From Lycorma delicatula (lineage: Eukaryota; Arthropoda; Insecta; Hemiptera; Fulgoridae): a stretch of 64,000 nt of DNA. Position numbers and translations under genes: made by a program. Shown one piece after another: positions 1-11,694 of this stretch (the stretch's first letter is position 1; each line of letters opens with the position of its first letter). The stretch covers positions 51,342,701 to 51,406,700 of the forward strand of contig NC_134463.1 in assembly GCF_047948215.1 (NCBI RefSeq), given 5' to 3'. The notes below the pieces were generated by a model, which had not been told where the DNA came from, searched no databases, and saw only the letters and a list, made by a program, of their open reading frames with translations.

Positions 1-351
1 ATATATTGTTTTTCACAATAAAAAAAGAGAAGAATATTCATTTTTAACTTTAAACTATTTTTTTTTCAACATTTCTTATGACTGGTGATAGTTATAAAGC
101 ACCAAAGGTATAAGAGATATCTGTCAATGTTGTTTTCTATAAAAATAATGGTATTTTCTGTACATTCAGACCAGTGGTGAATATAGATAAGGTGTCATCA
201 CAATTGTACGATATCATTTAAATTTTGGAGGGCTTATTATGTTGAAGTAAAACGTTAAATTCGGCTTAGAAACGAGAAACCATTTCATTCTTCAAATTCT
301 CTTGTAAACCTATAATGAAATGTTGTTTTATTTTTAGTTATGATAATTTTA

Positions 352-639
352 ATCACCGGCTTGGTCTAGTGGTGAACGCGTCTTCCCAAATCAGCTGATT
401 TGGAAGTCAAGAGTTCCAGTGTTCAAGTCCTAGTAGTCAGTTATTTTTACATGGATTTGAATACTGGATCGTGGATACCGGTGTTCTTTGGTGGTTGGGT
501 TTTCAATTAACCACACATCTCAGGAATGGTCGAACTGAGACTTGTACAAGACCTTTACACTTCATTTACACTCATACATGTCATTATCTGAACGGTAATT
601 ACCGGAGACTAAACAGGAAAAAGAAAGAAAGTAAGATGG
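352..639 (+). mobile_element. SINE family S1, copy 1
   Basis: tRNA-derived SINE: an A-box-like TGGTCTAGTGG and B-box-like GTTCAAGTCC frame a palindrome (386-403), followed by the family body with ACATGGATTTGAATACTGGA and ending AGGAAAAAGAAAGAAAG. Flanked by TATGATAATTTTA at 339-351 and 640-652, a 13-bp duplication. Confidence 0.78.
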
Positions 640-705
640 TATGATAATTTTATTTTTGTGAGGGATTTTCAATTCGTGTTAGAACACGTGGAACCTCCTT
701 GTTAG

Positions 706-800
706 CCGGCCTCCATGATGCAAGTGATAGCGTCTCGGCTTTTTATTCAGACGTCCCGGGTTCGAATCCCAGTCAGACAAGGCATTTTCACGCGCTAAAT
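706..800 (+). mobile_element. SINE family S2, copy 1
   Basis: tRNA-like head: A-box-like AAGTGATAGCGTC, B-box GGGTTCGAATCCC, then GGCATTTTCACGCG as in the other S2 copies. The acceptor ends are not tRNA-like enough for a functional tRNA gene. Confidence 0.65.
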
Positions 801-1640
801 AATTTAATATCATTTAGAACCCTTGAGTTACTCATCCAACATCCAATAGATAAATTTTATTAGTAAAAACTTTGTCTCTCATTATATTTTTGTTATTTAT
901 TGCTGATAAGTTAGGTTGAAATGCACTATCAATTTTAATCAGTCAAACTTATTATCACAGAATTCCGAAAATAACTAAAAATGTTGTAGTGACGAAGCCA
1001 CAAATATCTTATAAAAATAAGCCACAAATCCATTTCAATCCATTAAAAAAGTCACAATTCATTTTAACCAATTTTTTATTCAGAAAAAATAACAATGGTA
1101 TAAGACTGTATTTTTATATAAATGTAAGCTACAAATATCTTATATCCATCTTATCTTATAATTTATGAAACATTTAAATAAAATCAACAACAGACTTTTC
1201 ATCATTATTAAAGGTTTTTTTAAGCTGAAAAAAACCGGTATAAAGAACCAACTTATGCAATTCATACTCTTCAACAAGATTTAACTGCTGCTACTCCATT
1301 TACGTCAACTTTAGAGCTTAAATAAAAAAAAAATACAAATAAAGATAAAAGATTAATCTAATAAAAAAAAAGGCAGATTGATAAAAACAACAATATTTCA
1401 TCTTTAAAATAACTTTATCTTTAAAAATTTTCATATTTTATTTTCATTTGACAGAATATTATTAAAAGGTTTAAAGAATTATAAAATTCGAAAAATAATT
1501 ATTTTCTGTTTGATAAACGGATATTAAAAATTAAATACTTCTTGTTATTTAAATTATATTATTTAATTCATACAGCCGTTGAATATATCTTGTTCTGTGT
1601 GTAAAAAGAATGAAACACGATACTTTTTAAAAAATATGGT
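790..1640. other. AT-rich, nothing recognised
   Basis: Low-complexity AT-rich DNA with A/T runs; no coding or repeat signal. Confidence 0.6.
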
Positions 1641-1641
1641 T

Positions 1642-1794
1642 CCATCTGCCTTGAACTTTCAAGGCAGATGGGTGCAACCCATCTTTTTAACTCTTTTACC
1701 AAAAGAGGTAAAAACCAAACGAGCTTACCAAAGGAAAACAGGTAAGCTCTTTTTACCAAAAGAGCTTACCTCTTTTTGGAATATCAAAAGAGGT
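1642..1794. repeat. Cluster of short inverted repeats
   Basis: CCATCTGCCTTGAA (1642-1655) pairs with 1658-1671. CTCTTTT/AAAAGAG lies at 1691-1707. GAGCTTACC (1721-1729) can pair with GGTAAGCTC (1741-1749). GGTAAGCTCTTTT (1741-1753) can alternatively pair with AAAAGAGCTTACC (1758-1770). ACCTCTTTT (1768-1776) pairs with 1786-1794. Confidence 0.85.
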
Positions 1795-2166
1795 TAGCGT
1801 CTTCTCTGACAATCAGCATTGATTTTTTATTTAAAAGTTTAAGATTTATTATTTTTCTAAGATAGTCGTTTTTGTAATACATCCTCTTAAAAAAAAAAAT
1901 AAATGAAATAAAACGATAAAATAGAAAAATTATCTCAATTTTTTGAGGATAATCTTCAATGAATGCTTTTACACGTAAAAATTAAGACATTCTTTTAATA
2001 TTAAAACACAAACCTTTGTATTCACATATTGTTATTAAACTAAAATAAATTTAAATTGTTACATTCCATGTCATTCTATTATAACAAAATAAATACAAAA
2101 TGAGACAATTGTAGAACTGAAGTATCATAAAGTTTGGACAGTAAGTTATTCCGGATTAAACAGTTC

Positions 2167-2354
2167 TGTTGGAATTTAGGGATTGTATATATATATAGAG
2201 TCATGTATGTTCTCTTACCTCACAGCAGTTTGTTGTAGCCGAGCTTATATTATCCAGCGTGTCAAAGTAGTTACTTAGTGGTTGACGGCAAAATAAAGGA
2301 TGCAGATTATTTTAAATCCTATTCTCCTTTATTACGTGTAGATATTTTGTAACA
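2167..2354 (+). mobile_element. Possible copia-type solo LTR
   Basis: The ~188-bp unit begins TGTTGGAAT, a start typical of Ty1/copia LTRs, and ends TTGTAACA. It holds a TATA-like TATATATATAGAG near 2189 and AATAAA near 2293. No target-site duplication is visible, so the ends are tentative. Confidence 0.4.
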
Positions 2355-2525
2355 TTTTAATCCATTTTTTTTTTTTAAATTAAAAATCCAGTTAATTATT
2401 AAATTTTATTCAGAAAAAAAACAATGTCATAAAATTCCGTATTTTATATCTATACTTATTTGTTTATTTGACAATAAATTTAATGTAAAGTGAAATACTT
2501 TTTTTTATTGATGAAAACGGAATAT

Positions 2526-2655
2526 AAGCTTGAAGCTTGGGGCGTGGAAATGAAATTTTCTTGCATATGAAAAATGCCATGTGTGATCGGGATTCGAACC
2601 AGGGACCCTCGGATGTAAGAACGAGAGGCTACCACTCCGCCACGGAGATCGGTGG
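2526..2655 (-). mobile_element. SINE family S2, antisense
   Basis: Antisense B-box GGGATTCGAACCAGG, A-box region GGCTACCACTCCGCCAC and the AAGCTTGAAGCTT tail shared by S2 copies. Confidence 0.7.
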
Positions 2656-2671
2656 ATTTTACAAATAGCCC

Positions 2672-2935
2672 ACCGGGCTGGCCTAGTGGTTAACTCATCA
2701 TTGCAAATCAGTTGTTTAACAGCCGATTTTTGTAGTCATATATTCTGAGGTTTAAATCCTAGTAAAGTTAAGTTGGTTTTACACGGATTTGAATATTAGA
2801 CGGTGTATATTAGTGTACTTTGGTTGTTGGGGTTCAATTAACCATATCTTTCAGGAATGGTTGGGTTGAATCTGCACAAGACTATGATTCATTTACATGT
2901 CATATATATCATCCTCATGATACTGGGTCGTGGTG
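2672..2935 (+). mobile_element. SINE family S1, 3'-truncated diverged copy
   Basis: Begins CCACCGGGCTGGCCTAGTGG and follows the S1 body to about the CATCCTCATGATACTGG segment; the characteristic 3' tail is missing. It directly follows an antisense S2 SINE. Confidence 0.68.
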
Positions 2936-2984
2936 AGTTGCTTATTATTAACTTTTTTATTTTCTATTTTTTTATCCTTATTTA

Positions 2985-3105
2985 ACGGCTCAAGGGCAGC
3001 CGGTAACCGCCTATAAGACATTACCTCGACTGCCCTTAAGTGACGCGGCGGTGACGAACCACCCATCCGGTTTCTCCACCCTCTATACGTGCTAATTATT
3101 AACTA
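2985..3105. other. Short GC-richer block with stem-forming ends
   Basis: AAGGGCAG and CTGCCCTT can pair around a 30-base middle, followed by GTGACGCGGCGGTGACG. No assignment. Possibly a SINE or LINE end. Confidence 0.35.
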
Positions 3106-3934
3106 GTTGAACAGATTGCAACGTACATATTAGAAAAAAATTACAAATACGTATATTGTAGATGTATTTGAATTGTTTATCTGTATATTTTTTATCAGAA
3201 TATCCGCGTGTATGTTTGTTACATATTTATTGTTTTCTTAAAATCAAAATATATTTGGCCAGTGTGAGTGATTCTTTTTATTATTTCGTTAATTGAATTT
3301 TTAGAATGGTTTTAAATATAAAGGAAAACACCTGTGTGACTATGGTATTGGGTGAACACCAAGCTTTTAAAATAGAATACATATACATTCGTATTATAAG
3401 CACTTTTTGGTATGGAAATCTTTTAATTCACTGGCTAAATCAAGATATAAATAATTGGTTGTTTTTACAAATGAAATTGAATTAGTTTGATTTTTAATTT
3501 GATAAAAATCAGATTCACCGTTCTTAAAAAATCAAGATTTAATACAAAATTTTAGTTTGCCATAATTGTTGCATTTACGCAAATTTGATTTGTTTTTTTG
3601 TCTGAAAAATATATATAATACAATAATTCAAAAAAAGCTGACAACACAGTTGTAGGACTTTTCCATCAGGCGGTTAAAGACCCGTTCCGACAAATCCTAA
3701 AATTGTGGGTTGTTTCTGATGCACGGTTCACATACGCAACTTAATTAAAAATATTATCATTTTATTTAAATATAGTATATTTTTGTTTATTTAATTCAAT
3801 AATTCAAACTAAAGCGCGCGTGCATACCGTATTTAATTTCCGAAGGTGTGGTGGTACTAAGGATGATGGTCGGTGCTAACTAAACTAATGTAATTTCACA
3901 ACTTACATAGAACAAATTTCATTTGTACGGTCGG
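3106..3934. other. AT-rich, nothing recognised
   Basis: No supported gene or repeat. 3630-3730 is slightly GC-richer without motif. Confidence 0.55.
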
Positions 3935-4022
3935 TAGACTGTTGTAGCCACGAGGCTTAACGCACAAGGTATGGAGTCAACCGGGCAATCGAGTTCGAGA
4001 CCCAACCAGACTGAGTTACTTT
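3935..4022 (+). mobile_element. tRNA-like SINE head, different subfamily
   Basis: Contains GTAGCCACGAGGCTTAACGC and a B-box-like GAGTTCGAGACCC followed by ACTGAGTTACTTTTT. Too diverged from S1 and S2 to assign; no proper acceptor stem. Confidence 0.4.
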
Positions 4023-4448
4023 TTACACTTTAAATATTTATTTAATTTCACCGCTCATCTTTGACGTCGCAACATAGCAGATAACCACAACAGCAGTTTT
4101 TGGGATAGGGTGCGATTTTGTATAGATTTTTTTTCCAGATATTGTTATTTTTTCATTGTTAACGAATGTCCCTAAGAAAAATATGACTATCAGGCCAAAT
4201 ATTGAGATATTGAGGGTCATCTTATCCCACAGCCACACCCCCTTGACCTTTTAAATTGAAAATTTAATGGCTTCATTAAGTTTGGTCAAAATCGGTCCAG
4301 TAATTTTGGAGATATAAGTTGCTTTAGTAGCCAAAACCGAACACACGTACATACGAACATTAACATCCAGAAAATTTCCATTCGGTTTTTTGGCTTCATT
4401 CATCAAGAAACAGGGAAAAGCGTACATGCCCAAATTGACCGATTACGA
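4023..4448. other. Possible unclassified transposon body
   Basis: Phrases such as AAATCGGTCCAGTAATTTTGG and ACACGTACATACGAACATTA recall non-coding DNA transposon bodies, and the stretch ends in the hairpin at 4449-4503. No coding frame. Confidence 0.35.
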
Positions 4449-4503
4449 TACTTTCCCTTCTAGAACTATAGCACTGCTATAGCGCTTTCTAGACGGGAAA
4501 GTA
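4449..4503. repeat. Imperfect palindrome, ~27-bp arms
   Basis: TACTTTCCC at 4449-4457 and GGGAAAGTA at 4495-4503 bound matching inner segments TCTAGAA and CTATAGC. It looks like a terminal hairpin of a small transposon. Confidence 0.7.
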
Positions 4504-4734
4504 GTATGTTTATACATACCATATTTACCAGTGGACCACCTCTCCCTTTTGAGAAAAATATAAGTTTAAATTTCTTTATTTCCTCAATATGCTCTTTACA
4601 ATAAAGATAAAAAAACGTAAAGGGTCAAAAAATAATCCCCCTCTTCTCTTTTCGTATAATAATATTTTAGTTTTCTTTTCATTTGATGACATTACCACAT
4701 AAGCTTCTACGTAGGATATGGAAAAGACATTTAG

Positions 4735-4827
4735 TAACATATGAAAAATGCCATGCCTGACCAGAATTCGAACCCAAACTTCCGGATGAAAGGCCGAGTC
4801 GCTACTACTCCACCACGGAGATCGGCA
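4735..4827 (-). mobile_element. SINE family S2, antisense
   Basis: Antisense head with ATGAAAAATGCCATGCCTGA, AATTCGAACCCAAAC and CTACTCCACCACGGAGATCG, matching other S2 copies. Confidence 0.68.
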
Positions 4828-4829
4828 AA

Positions 4830-5863
4830 TAATTTATTGTAACAAAACTTTTAACATAGGAAATAAAAATTCAAACCACTTTCTTAGGAAGATTAATTTT
4901 GAACGGAAAATGGGTGAGAGAAATCCATTCTTCTATCAGCAAAACTGTTTTTTTTTTCAAACATTACTTCCTTTAATTATAATAATTGGGATAATTTTTT
5001 TTTCATTTCATATCCCTTTAGTTTTGTATGATTTGCTTTCTGTTGATGCATTTTAGTAAAAGATTTATGGAGAACTTGAAGTATTCCGGAATTGTAATAC
5101 AAAATAAGTTAAGTATAACAGAACATGTGTAAAATTCTAGCTGGGAAAAAAAAATTATTCTGAGAAGATATGAAAATAAAAATAATACATTTCTGGATCT
5201 TACCTTTGATTACATAAGGTTATGTTTTAGTTACTATCGTTTTGAAATTTACAAATATGTTTTATACTAAACATAAATCATTTTATTAAATTTATTTTAC
5301 TATTTTTTTTTTTTTTAATTATACGTTTGTAAATGATAAAATAACAGTCTTCTATCTTTATCAAAAGTAATCAAAGATAATAATTTTTGAATTTATGTCA
5401 TATTTTTTCAATTGTTTTATATTCCATCTATAAATTTCAACAAAAATCTCAATTTCTTAACTTTCAACAATCTTTACTAAAGCTACCCGGATATTTTTAA
5501 TAAATTAAGTATATATGACGTCTGCTATTTTCACAAATGTTAGTAACAGTAATAATATAATAATTATTGAATTTTTTTTTCAAAATATAATAAATATTTA
5601 ATTATCTATTATCATCATTTCCAAAATTATTATTTTCTTCTTTTTATAAAATTATTTTTAGAAAAGAGCAAATATGTTTTCAAATCTCTTCATATGTATA
5701 ATAAAATATATTGTTTAAATTTAAACCTACAGTGATTAAATTATAATATTATTTAAAAAAACCTACATTTACACGTAATTATATTGAAGCTTTTAATTTT
5801 ACATTATGGTTACATTATTTGAATAAACTGAATGGGTTTATTTTGTTCATATACATATTCAAT

Positions 5864-5915
<52 letters not shown>

Positions 5916-6262
5916 TCTGCAGTTTAATAACAGTTGCTAATTACCTTTTAATCATAAAGCATAACTCTAATTTAGAAAGAGGAAGTTAATATAACGGCTC
6001 TCGTTATCAGCGCAAGATTTCTACTTTATGGAACCAATATTTGTAATAGACTTAAGAGAATTAATAAGCTACTTTACTTTACATATATAGAGTAACTTTA
6101 AGGTATTTGTTTCATGAACACTGTTTTCTGAGAATAAATAAGATCTAATTGTACTTATTATGGTATAATTGTTAAATAAATATGAATTTATATAACTGTA
6201 GATATGTATTCCTTATAAGGATATGTACTTTTATCGATTTTAGTATCATTACTGAAAAAAAA
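4830..6262. other. AT-rich with one microsatellite
   Basis: Nothing supported apart from the TA tract at 5868-5914. Confidence 0.6.
5868..5914. repeat. (AT)n microsatellite
   Basis: Uninterrupted TA dinucleotide run. Confidence 0.95.
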
Positions 6263-6337
6263 AAAATGATAAGATAAATATCTTATCATTTTAATTTTAC
6301 TCCTCCTCCACATATTATGTGGTGGACGAGTAAAATT
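6263..6337. repeat. Two back-to-back hairpins
   Basis: First: AAAATGATAAGATA (6263-6276) and its exact complement (6279-6292), loop of two. Second: 6293-6313 and 6317-6337 pair at 19 of 21 positions with a 3-base loop. The stems touch without a gap. Confidence 0.85.
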
Positions 6338-6645
6338 ACTGGTATACAACAAATAAACACAGAAAAAAAGTTCAGGCGTTATTTCATTTCAGTAGAACTA
6401 ATACGTGTAAATTAAACTTGGCAAAGAATTGAATGATTTACCCGTCTACGCCGGTCAATAAGTAGCATTATATTTGTAAAAAATTGAAAAATGTAGTAAA
6501 AAAAAAAGTAAAACAAAGTTTTTAAAAGAGTAAATTTATAAAATGATATTTCTTTCTATTAAAAAGTGTCAACCCTAAAATCTACCAAAATTAATTTTAT
6601 TAACGTTTAGATCAAAAAACTAAAAATAGCATTATAATAATTTTT

Positions 6646-7646
6646 ACTTCCTTTTGCGAAAGTATTGTGATCGCGAAAAATTTCGGTTTTCAGATTTCAA
6701 TGATAATATCCATTTTGGCCATCCCTGGATCCATTTTGACTAGTTTTGGCGTGACGTCTGTACGTACGTGTATATACGTGTGTATCTCGCTTAACTCAAA
6801 GACGGTTAGCCGAAGAATTACGATATTTTGGATTTAGGACTGTTGTAACATCTAGTTATACATCTTTCCTTTTGATTGAAATCGAATGGATCAAATGTGA
6901 CCAAAAAAAGCTCAAAATCCAGAAAGTTTGGATTTTAGACTTCTTCTCTGAAATATTTGGATGTTATAAGGGGAAGGCACGTCGGCGAGAATCCAATTTC
7001 ATTTCCTTTTTTTTTTCTTTTTTTAACTATAATTTTTTAATTTAAATATATTGATTTATTTATAATTATTAACTTGTGATTGTAAAAAAATGTTGACAAT
7101 AAATAATAATTATTTATATATCAAACGATTAATTTACCCATTTTCCTGACAATATAGCATTAATTAATGCTAATTCTTAATTAAAATTTAATTCTAATTA
7201 AATGTTTATAAACAATACGTATTTAATTCTAATTAAATGTTTATAAACAATACTTCTTCTCTGAAATATTTGGATGTTATAAGGGGAAGGCACATCGGCG
7301 AGAATCCGATTTCATTTCCTTTTTTTCTTATTTTTTTAACTATAATTTTTTAATTTAAATATATTGATTTATTTATAATTATTAACTTGTGATTGTAAAA
7401 AATTGTTGACAATAAATAATAATTATTTATATATCAAACGATTAATTTACCCATTTTCCTGACAATATAGCATTAATTAATGCTAATTCTTAATTAAAAT
7501 TTAATTCTAATTAAATGTTTATAAACAATACGTATTTTTTTTAATAACAATAAAAAAAACATGAGACGTTGTTAATGAAATAAAATTTTATGTATTTTTC
7601 ATTTAAAAAAATGTGTATGTATGATTTAATAGGCGTACAAGGAAGT
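6646..7646 (+). mobile_element. Family B dispersed element, copy 1, with internal tandem duplication
   Basis: Starts ACTTCCTTTTGCG, contains GTATTGTGATCGCG, CATCCCTGGATCCATTTTGA and ATTTTGGATTTAGGACTGT, and ends GTACAAGGAAGT. Without its 313-bp internal duplication it would be ~690 bp like the other copies. Coding potential: none seen. A short similarity (CATGTGG...CTACATC) continues past the inverted end in all copies, so the true boundary may lie ~30 bp further out. Confidence 0.68.
6940..7541 (+). repeat. 313-bp tandem duplication inside family B copy 1
   Basis: CTTCTTCTCTGAAATATTTGG begins at 6940 and again at 7253; the two units are near-identical, with differences such as CACGTCGG versus CACATCGG. 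The similarity implies a recent duplication. Confidence 0.85.
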
Positions 7647-7659
7647 CATGTGGGAACTA

Positions 7660-8060
7660 CATCAGATTTTTTTCATTAAAATGAATATTTGATGATTAAT
7701 GAATATGAAAATTAAATTAAATTAAATCACAAAAGGATGATGAAGGATGTCAGAAGAAATAGTTTTTCAGTTGTACGTATCATGGTTAATTTGAGTAATT
7801 ACTTTTTGGTTGTAGTTCATTATTTTATGAAAAAAAAAACCATCACATAAATAAATAAAAATATATTATTAATACATATTTTGCATATATATCGATTAAA
7901 GAAATAAATATATATTACAAGTATAAATAATAAAAGTAATAAATGTATAATTATATAACAAGGATACACCTGACCACCACGAGACATACTAACGAATCGG
8001 AATTTTCCGCTAGTGATCTGTACATTTCGGTCTAAGCTAAGGAGGACACATACACACATG

Positions 8061-8094
<34 letters not shown>

Positions 8095-8468
8095 TTTGAG
8101 AGTGAGGGGGGAGAGACATACAGAAATGCCCTTTAGTAGGGTACGATTTCCGTCATTAATAAATTTTATTCAAAGGTTTGATGTTTGTACTCTAATACGT
8201 AGAAGTTTAGTGTTAACTAAATATTCAAACCCTAAAAACTTTTCAATAATTACATTTAAAAAAGTGAAATTTAGCGAACGCTCCTATATCAAATTGGCCT
8301 ACTTTTCGGTAGGAATCACTTCACACTAAGCCATCATGAGAGAGACAAATCAAAAATTTTAAATTAAAATATTTCAAAACAGTGTAGGTAATATATTGTG
8401 AAAACAGTATGGGTATTGACACATTTGGTTCATAGAATGGATAATTTATAAAACTCAGTGATGATTGT
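7660..8468. other. AT-rich; one microsatellite
   Basis: Overlapping short open frames around the AC/AG repeat are low-complexity artefacts. Confidence 0.55.
8061..8094. repeat. (AC)n(AG)n microsatellite
   Basis: AC repeats pass directly into AG repeats. Confidence 0.9.
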
Positions 8469-9306
8469 GTTTTTGACTTTCTTTTGTCTTCAGTCATTTG
8501 ACTGGTTTTATGCAGCTCTCCAAGTTTCCCTATGTAGTGCTAGTCGTTTCATTTCGGATCACCCCCTACATCCTACATCCCTAACAATTTTTTTTACATA
8601 CACCAAACGTTGCCTGCTTGCACAATTTTTTTCTTCTGCCTTAATATGCCTTCTGCCTTTTTCCAGGATGCCTTAATATCTCTCTACTTTTAACTATATT
8701 TTTCCAAATGTTTCTTTCTTCATTGATTTTCCGCAACACCTCTTCATTTGTCACTTTATCCACCCACCTTATTTATAACATTTTCCTATAGCACCACATT
8801 TCAAAAGCTTCTAATCTTTTCCTCTCAGGTCCTCCGATCGTCCAAGTTTCACTTGCATATAAAGTGACGCTCCAAACATACACTTTCAAAAATCTTTTCC
8901 TGACATTTAAATTAATTTTTGATGTAAACAAATTATATTTCTGACTAAAAGCTCGTTTTGCCTGTGCTATTCGGCATTTTATATCAGTCCTCCTTCGTCT
9001 ATCTTTAGTAATTCTACTTCCCAAATAACAAAATTCTTCCACTTCCATAATATTTTCTCTTCCTATTTTCATATTCAGTGGTCAATCTTCATTATTTTTT
9101 TTACTACATTTCATTACTTTCGTTTTATTCTTGTTTATTTTCATGCAGTATTTCTTGCATAGGACGTCATCCATGCCGTTCATTGTTTCTTCTAAATCCT
9201 TTTTACTTTCAGCTTGAATTAATATATCATCAGCAAATCGTATCATCATTATCTTTTCACCTTATACTGTTAGTCCGGATCTAAATTGTTCATTAACATC
9301 ATAATG
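8469..9306 (-). mobile_element. Older, shorter copy of the same RT LINE
   Basis: The minus strand repeats the 3' portion of the LINE at 30961-32434. The clearest stretch is at 8773-9072, with MEVEEFCYLGSRITKDRRRR, the RAFSQKYNLFTSKINLN block and SVTLYASETWTI. It is 5' truncated just upstream of the FADD region near 9306. Several stops and frameshifts break the C-terminal part. The tail before 8487 is a degraded A-rich stretch. Its divergence from the 31-kb copy shows it inserted earlier. Confidence 0.8.
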
Positions 9307-10067
9307 TTTTTGACATAAACAGTACTTATTGGATTTTAGTTCTCAATATAAGTATTTTATTAATATGGACGTTTCTATTATTATAATCTTTTACTTGTTT
9401 GGTTTTATGGGAGGGATCATCTTTGGATGGCCCTCTCTCATGTGATATTTTAATATACTACTTACTTAGGTTTCGTTAGGAGAAATCGTTTGTAAATTTT
9501 TATTCTATAGCAAAAATTATGATACAAAAAACAATTTATAAATTAAACTGATCAGGATTTTTATTTTTTTAAATTTAATTGTCATAATTTAATATTATTC
9601 AGAATGAAGCTTTAAAAACAAAGAACCCAAATAATTATATTAAAGTATAAATAAATATACTAGACAAAATAAATATGTAATTGCATTTTGTTTCCAGTTG
9701 CCATATAAAATAAATTTTACAAATTTTAGTACAATTAAAATTCATACAATATTATTTATTATTAAAATGTTTAAACGAAACGAAATTTAATTAGCAATAA
9801 ATGTCGTAAACAGAAACAATTTACAATGAAAGTATGTGTAATTAATTAAATATTTTGTCGTGTAAATAATTAAATTATCAAAATTGAAATTAATTATTTC
9901 ATAATTTTCGTAGGCGGTATTGTTTTCAGTTATTATATTTTCTTCGGTAATGACAAATCAATAAAAAAAGTAAATATAGTAAAAACTTTCCTACTTAAAC
10001 ATAATAAGTAGGAAATATTTACAAGTAGTTTATCCGTACTTATTTTTATAATTATTACCACTATTAC
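9307..10067. other. AT-rich, nothing recognised
   Basis: No coding signal or repeat identified. Confidence 0.6.
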
Positions 10068-10158
10068 TGACTTCTGTGGCCGAATGATAGCGTCTCATTT
10101 ATTCGGAGATCCTAGATTCGAAAGCCGGTCAGACACGGTATTTTTCATACGCTACAGA
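10068..10158 (+). mobile_element. SINE family S2, diverged
   Basis: GTGGCCGAATGATAGCGTCTC, a degraded B-box (AGATTCGAAAGCC) and ATTTTTCATACGCTACA identify an S2 head. Confidence 0.6.
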
Positions 10159-10329
10159 TTTTCATTTTCATAGGAAAAAATTATCAAAGCAGTGAATGCC
10201 TATTTGACGTTTAGTATTCGCGTCTTCTAGTTGATTACCTAGGTCTAAGCAATGCTACTGCTACAGCATCCGTGAAATCACAATCCAAGAGGAAATTAAA
10301 AAAAAAAACCTACAAATTGATGAAATATT

Positions 10330-10660
10330 CAAATGAATTTATTACAAAAGAAAATTTAAGTCACGATCAGATTTATAATGCAGACGAGAGTGGGTTTAAT
10401 AATTCAAAAATCTTGCATACGTGAACATTATCGTTTGAAAGATAACGATATGCACCAGGTCACAAAGGAAGCAAAAAGAGATTAACTATAACGTGCTGTT
10501 TGGACGCTTCCAGGGAACATATAATAAAATTGGTGAGAATCGGTAAGGGTAAGACACCACGATTATTCAAAGGTACTGACGCTAAACATTTACCAGTGCA
10601 TGATTACAACCAGGCATGAGCTTGGATGGACTAGGAAATTTTTATTGATAGTGTCGTGTA
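10330..10660 (+). pseudogene. pogo/Tigger-type transposase relic
   Basis: The plus strand encodes FITKENLSHDQIYNADESGF, then APGHKGSKKRLTITCCLDAS, IGKGKTPRLFKGTDAKHLPV and AWMD-EIFID, with two stops and small shifts. The order matches the DDE domain of pogo/Tigger-like transposases (YNADETG, ALLSK/APGHK, LLVIGKSKNPRCFKG, AWMT). The first catalytic Asp (NADE) is present. The DNA-binding part and terminal repeats are not visible. Confidence 0.72.
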
Positions 10661-11694
10661 TTGTATTGTATTTTATTTTATTATTTGCCGTTATACCTTA
10701 ATATAATAGTGCATGTAAATATTGTACAGCAATAGTGTTAGACTATTTTATTGACTAGAGAGTCATTTTAACGCATATTACTTTAATAAATATTGTAGTT
10801 TCATCAACCGCAATTTTTCTATGATTTTGGATGATCCGCTATTCTTTTCCCGGCTATTATCTTGGATAATCGAGAGTAGGTTGTTCCAAATTCGATCTTA
10901 TATTTGTAAATTGTACATTTTGCTTAAATACAACGATATTAATTCTTCTTTATTAATCCATATTAATTAATAGGAATACCTTTTTATAACTGAGTATCAC
11001 AAAAGTATTTGCTGTAATTACGTGGGTTGTGAAATATTCGTATTAACAATAGTAATAATTTGAATAATTTCGATTTCAATCTGTTCAAGTAAATTTATGA
11101 ATTACGTTGTAAATTTCTTTTTAAAAACTTATCACTTGTCAATTCAGTGAATGGTAAATATTTTTATCACTTACATTTTTGAATACAGGGTATATATCTG
11201 ATACTGGTGACAATTCAAACCCAAAAAATGTTACAGCCATACATAAGAATAACAAGTATATAAAACCGTTTTTTATTTCCTTCTTTACTGAACTTATATA
11301 CCACTGCATATCAATATGCTAAGTCCAGCATTGAATCTGTTCACCACAGGTTCTAGCTGTTTATTAAACCTCATTATTAGAAAAAAAAAAACAAATTTGA
11401 TTGTTGCCTCTTGTATGTTCCTGTTGTTTACATGCATTTCAAACCCTAAAAAAACCCATAGAAAAACTATGTAAAACAACACCTCAGTGTCCTCCGCACT
11501 GTGGGAAAAAATACTTTGTTTATTCTATCTTCATTAACGGATGATACTTATATTCAATATAATTATTAATACTTAAGACATGTGCAAAAGACATATCTGT
11601 TATCCGGATTTCTCCATAAGATGGTTTTTCCCTTTATAACTTTTTCCAATCTCTTCCATCTCATATTTTATACATTTTAAGAGCCTCCTTTTTT
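10661..11694. other. AT-rich, nothing recognised
   Basis: Lies between the pogo relic and family B copy 2. Any 3' remainder of the transposon is not recognisable. Confidence 0.55.

Noticed and set aside
2167..2354. Calling a full copia element
   Set aside because: No gag-pol sequence, no second LTR, no target-site duplication; kept only as a tentative solo LTR.
7820..8119. 99-codon minus-strand frame with Cys/Val repeats
   Set aside because: It is a translation of the AC/AG microsatellite and AT-rich DNA.
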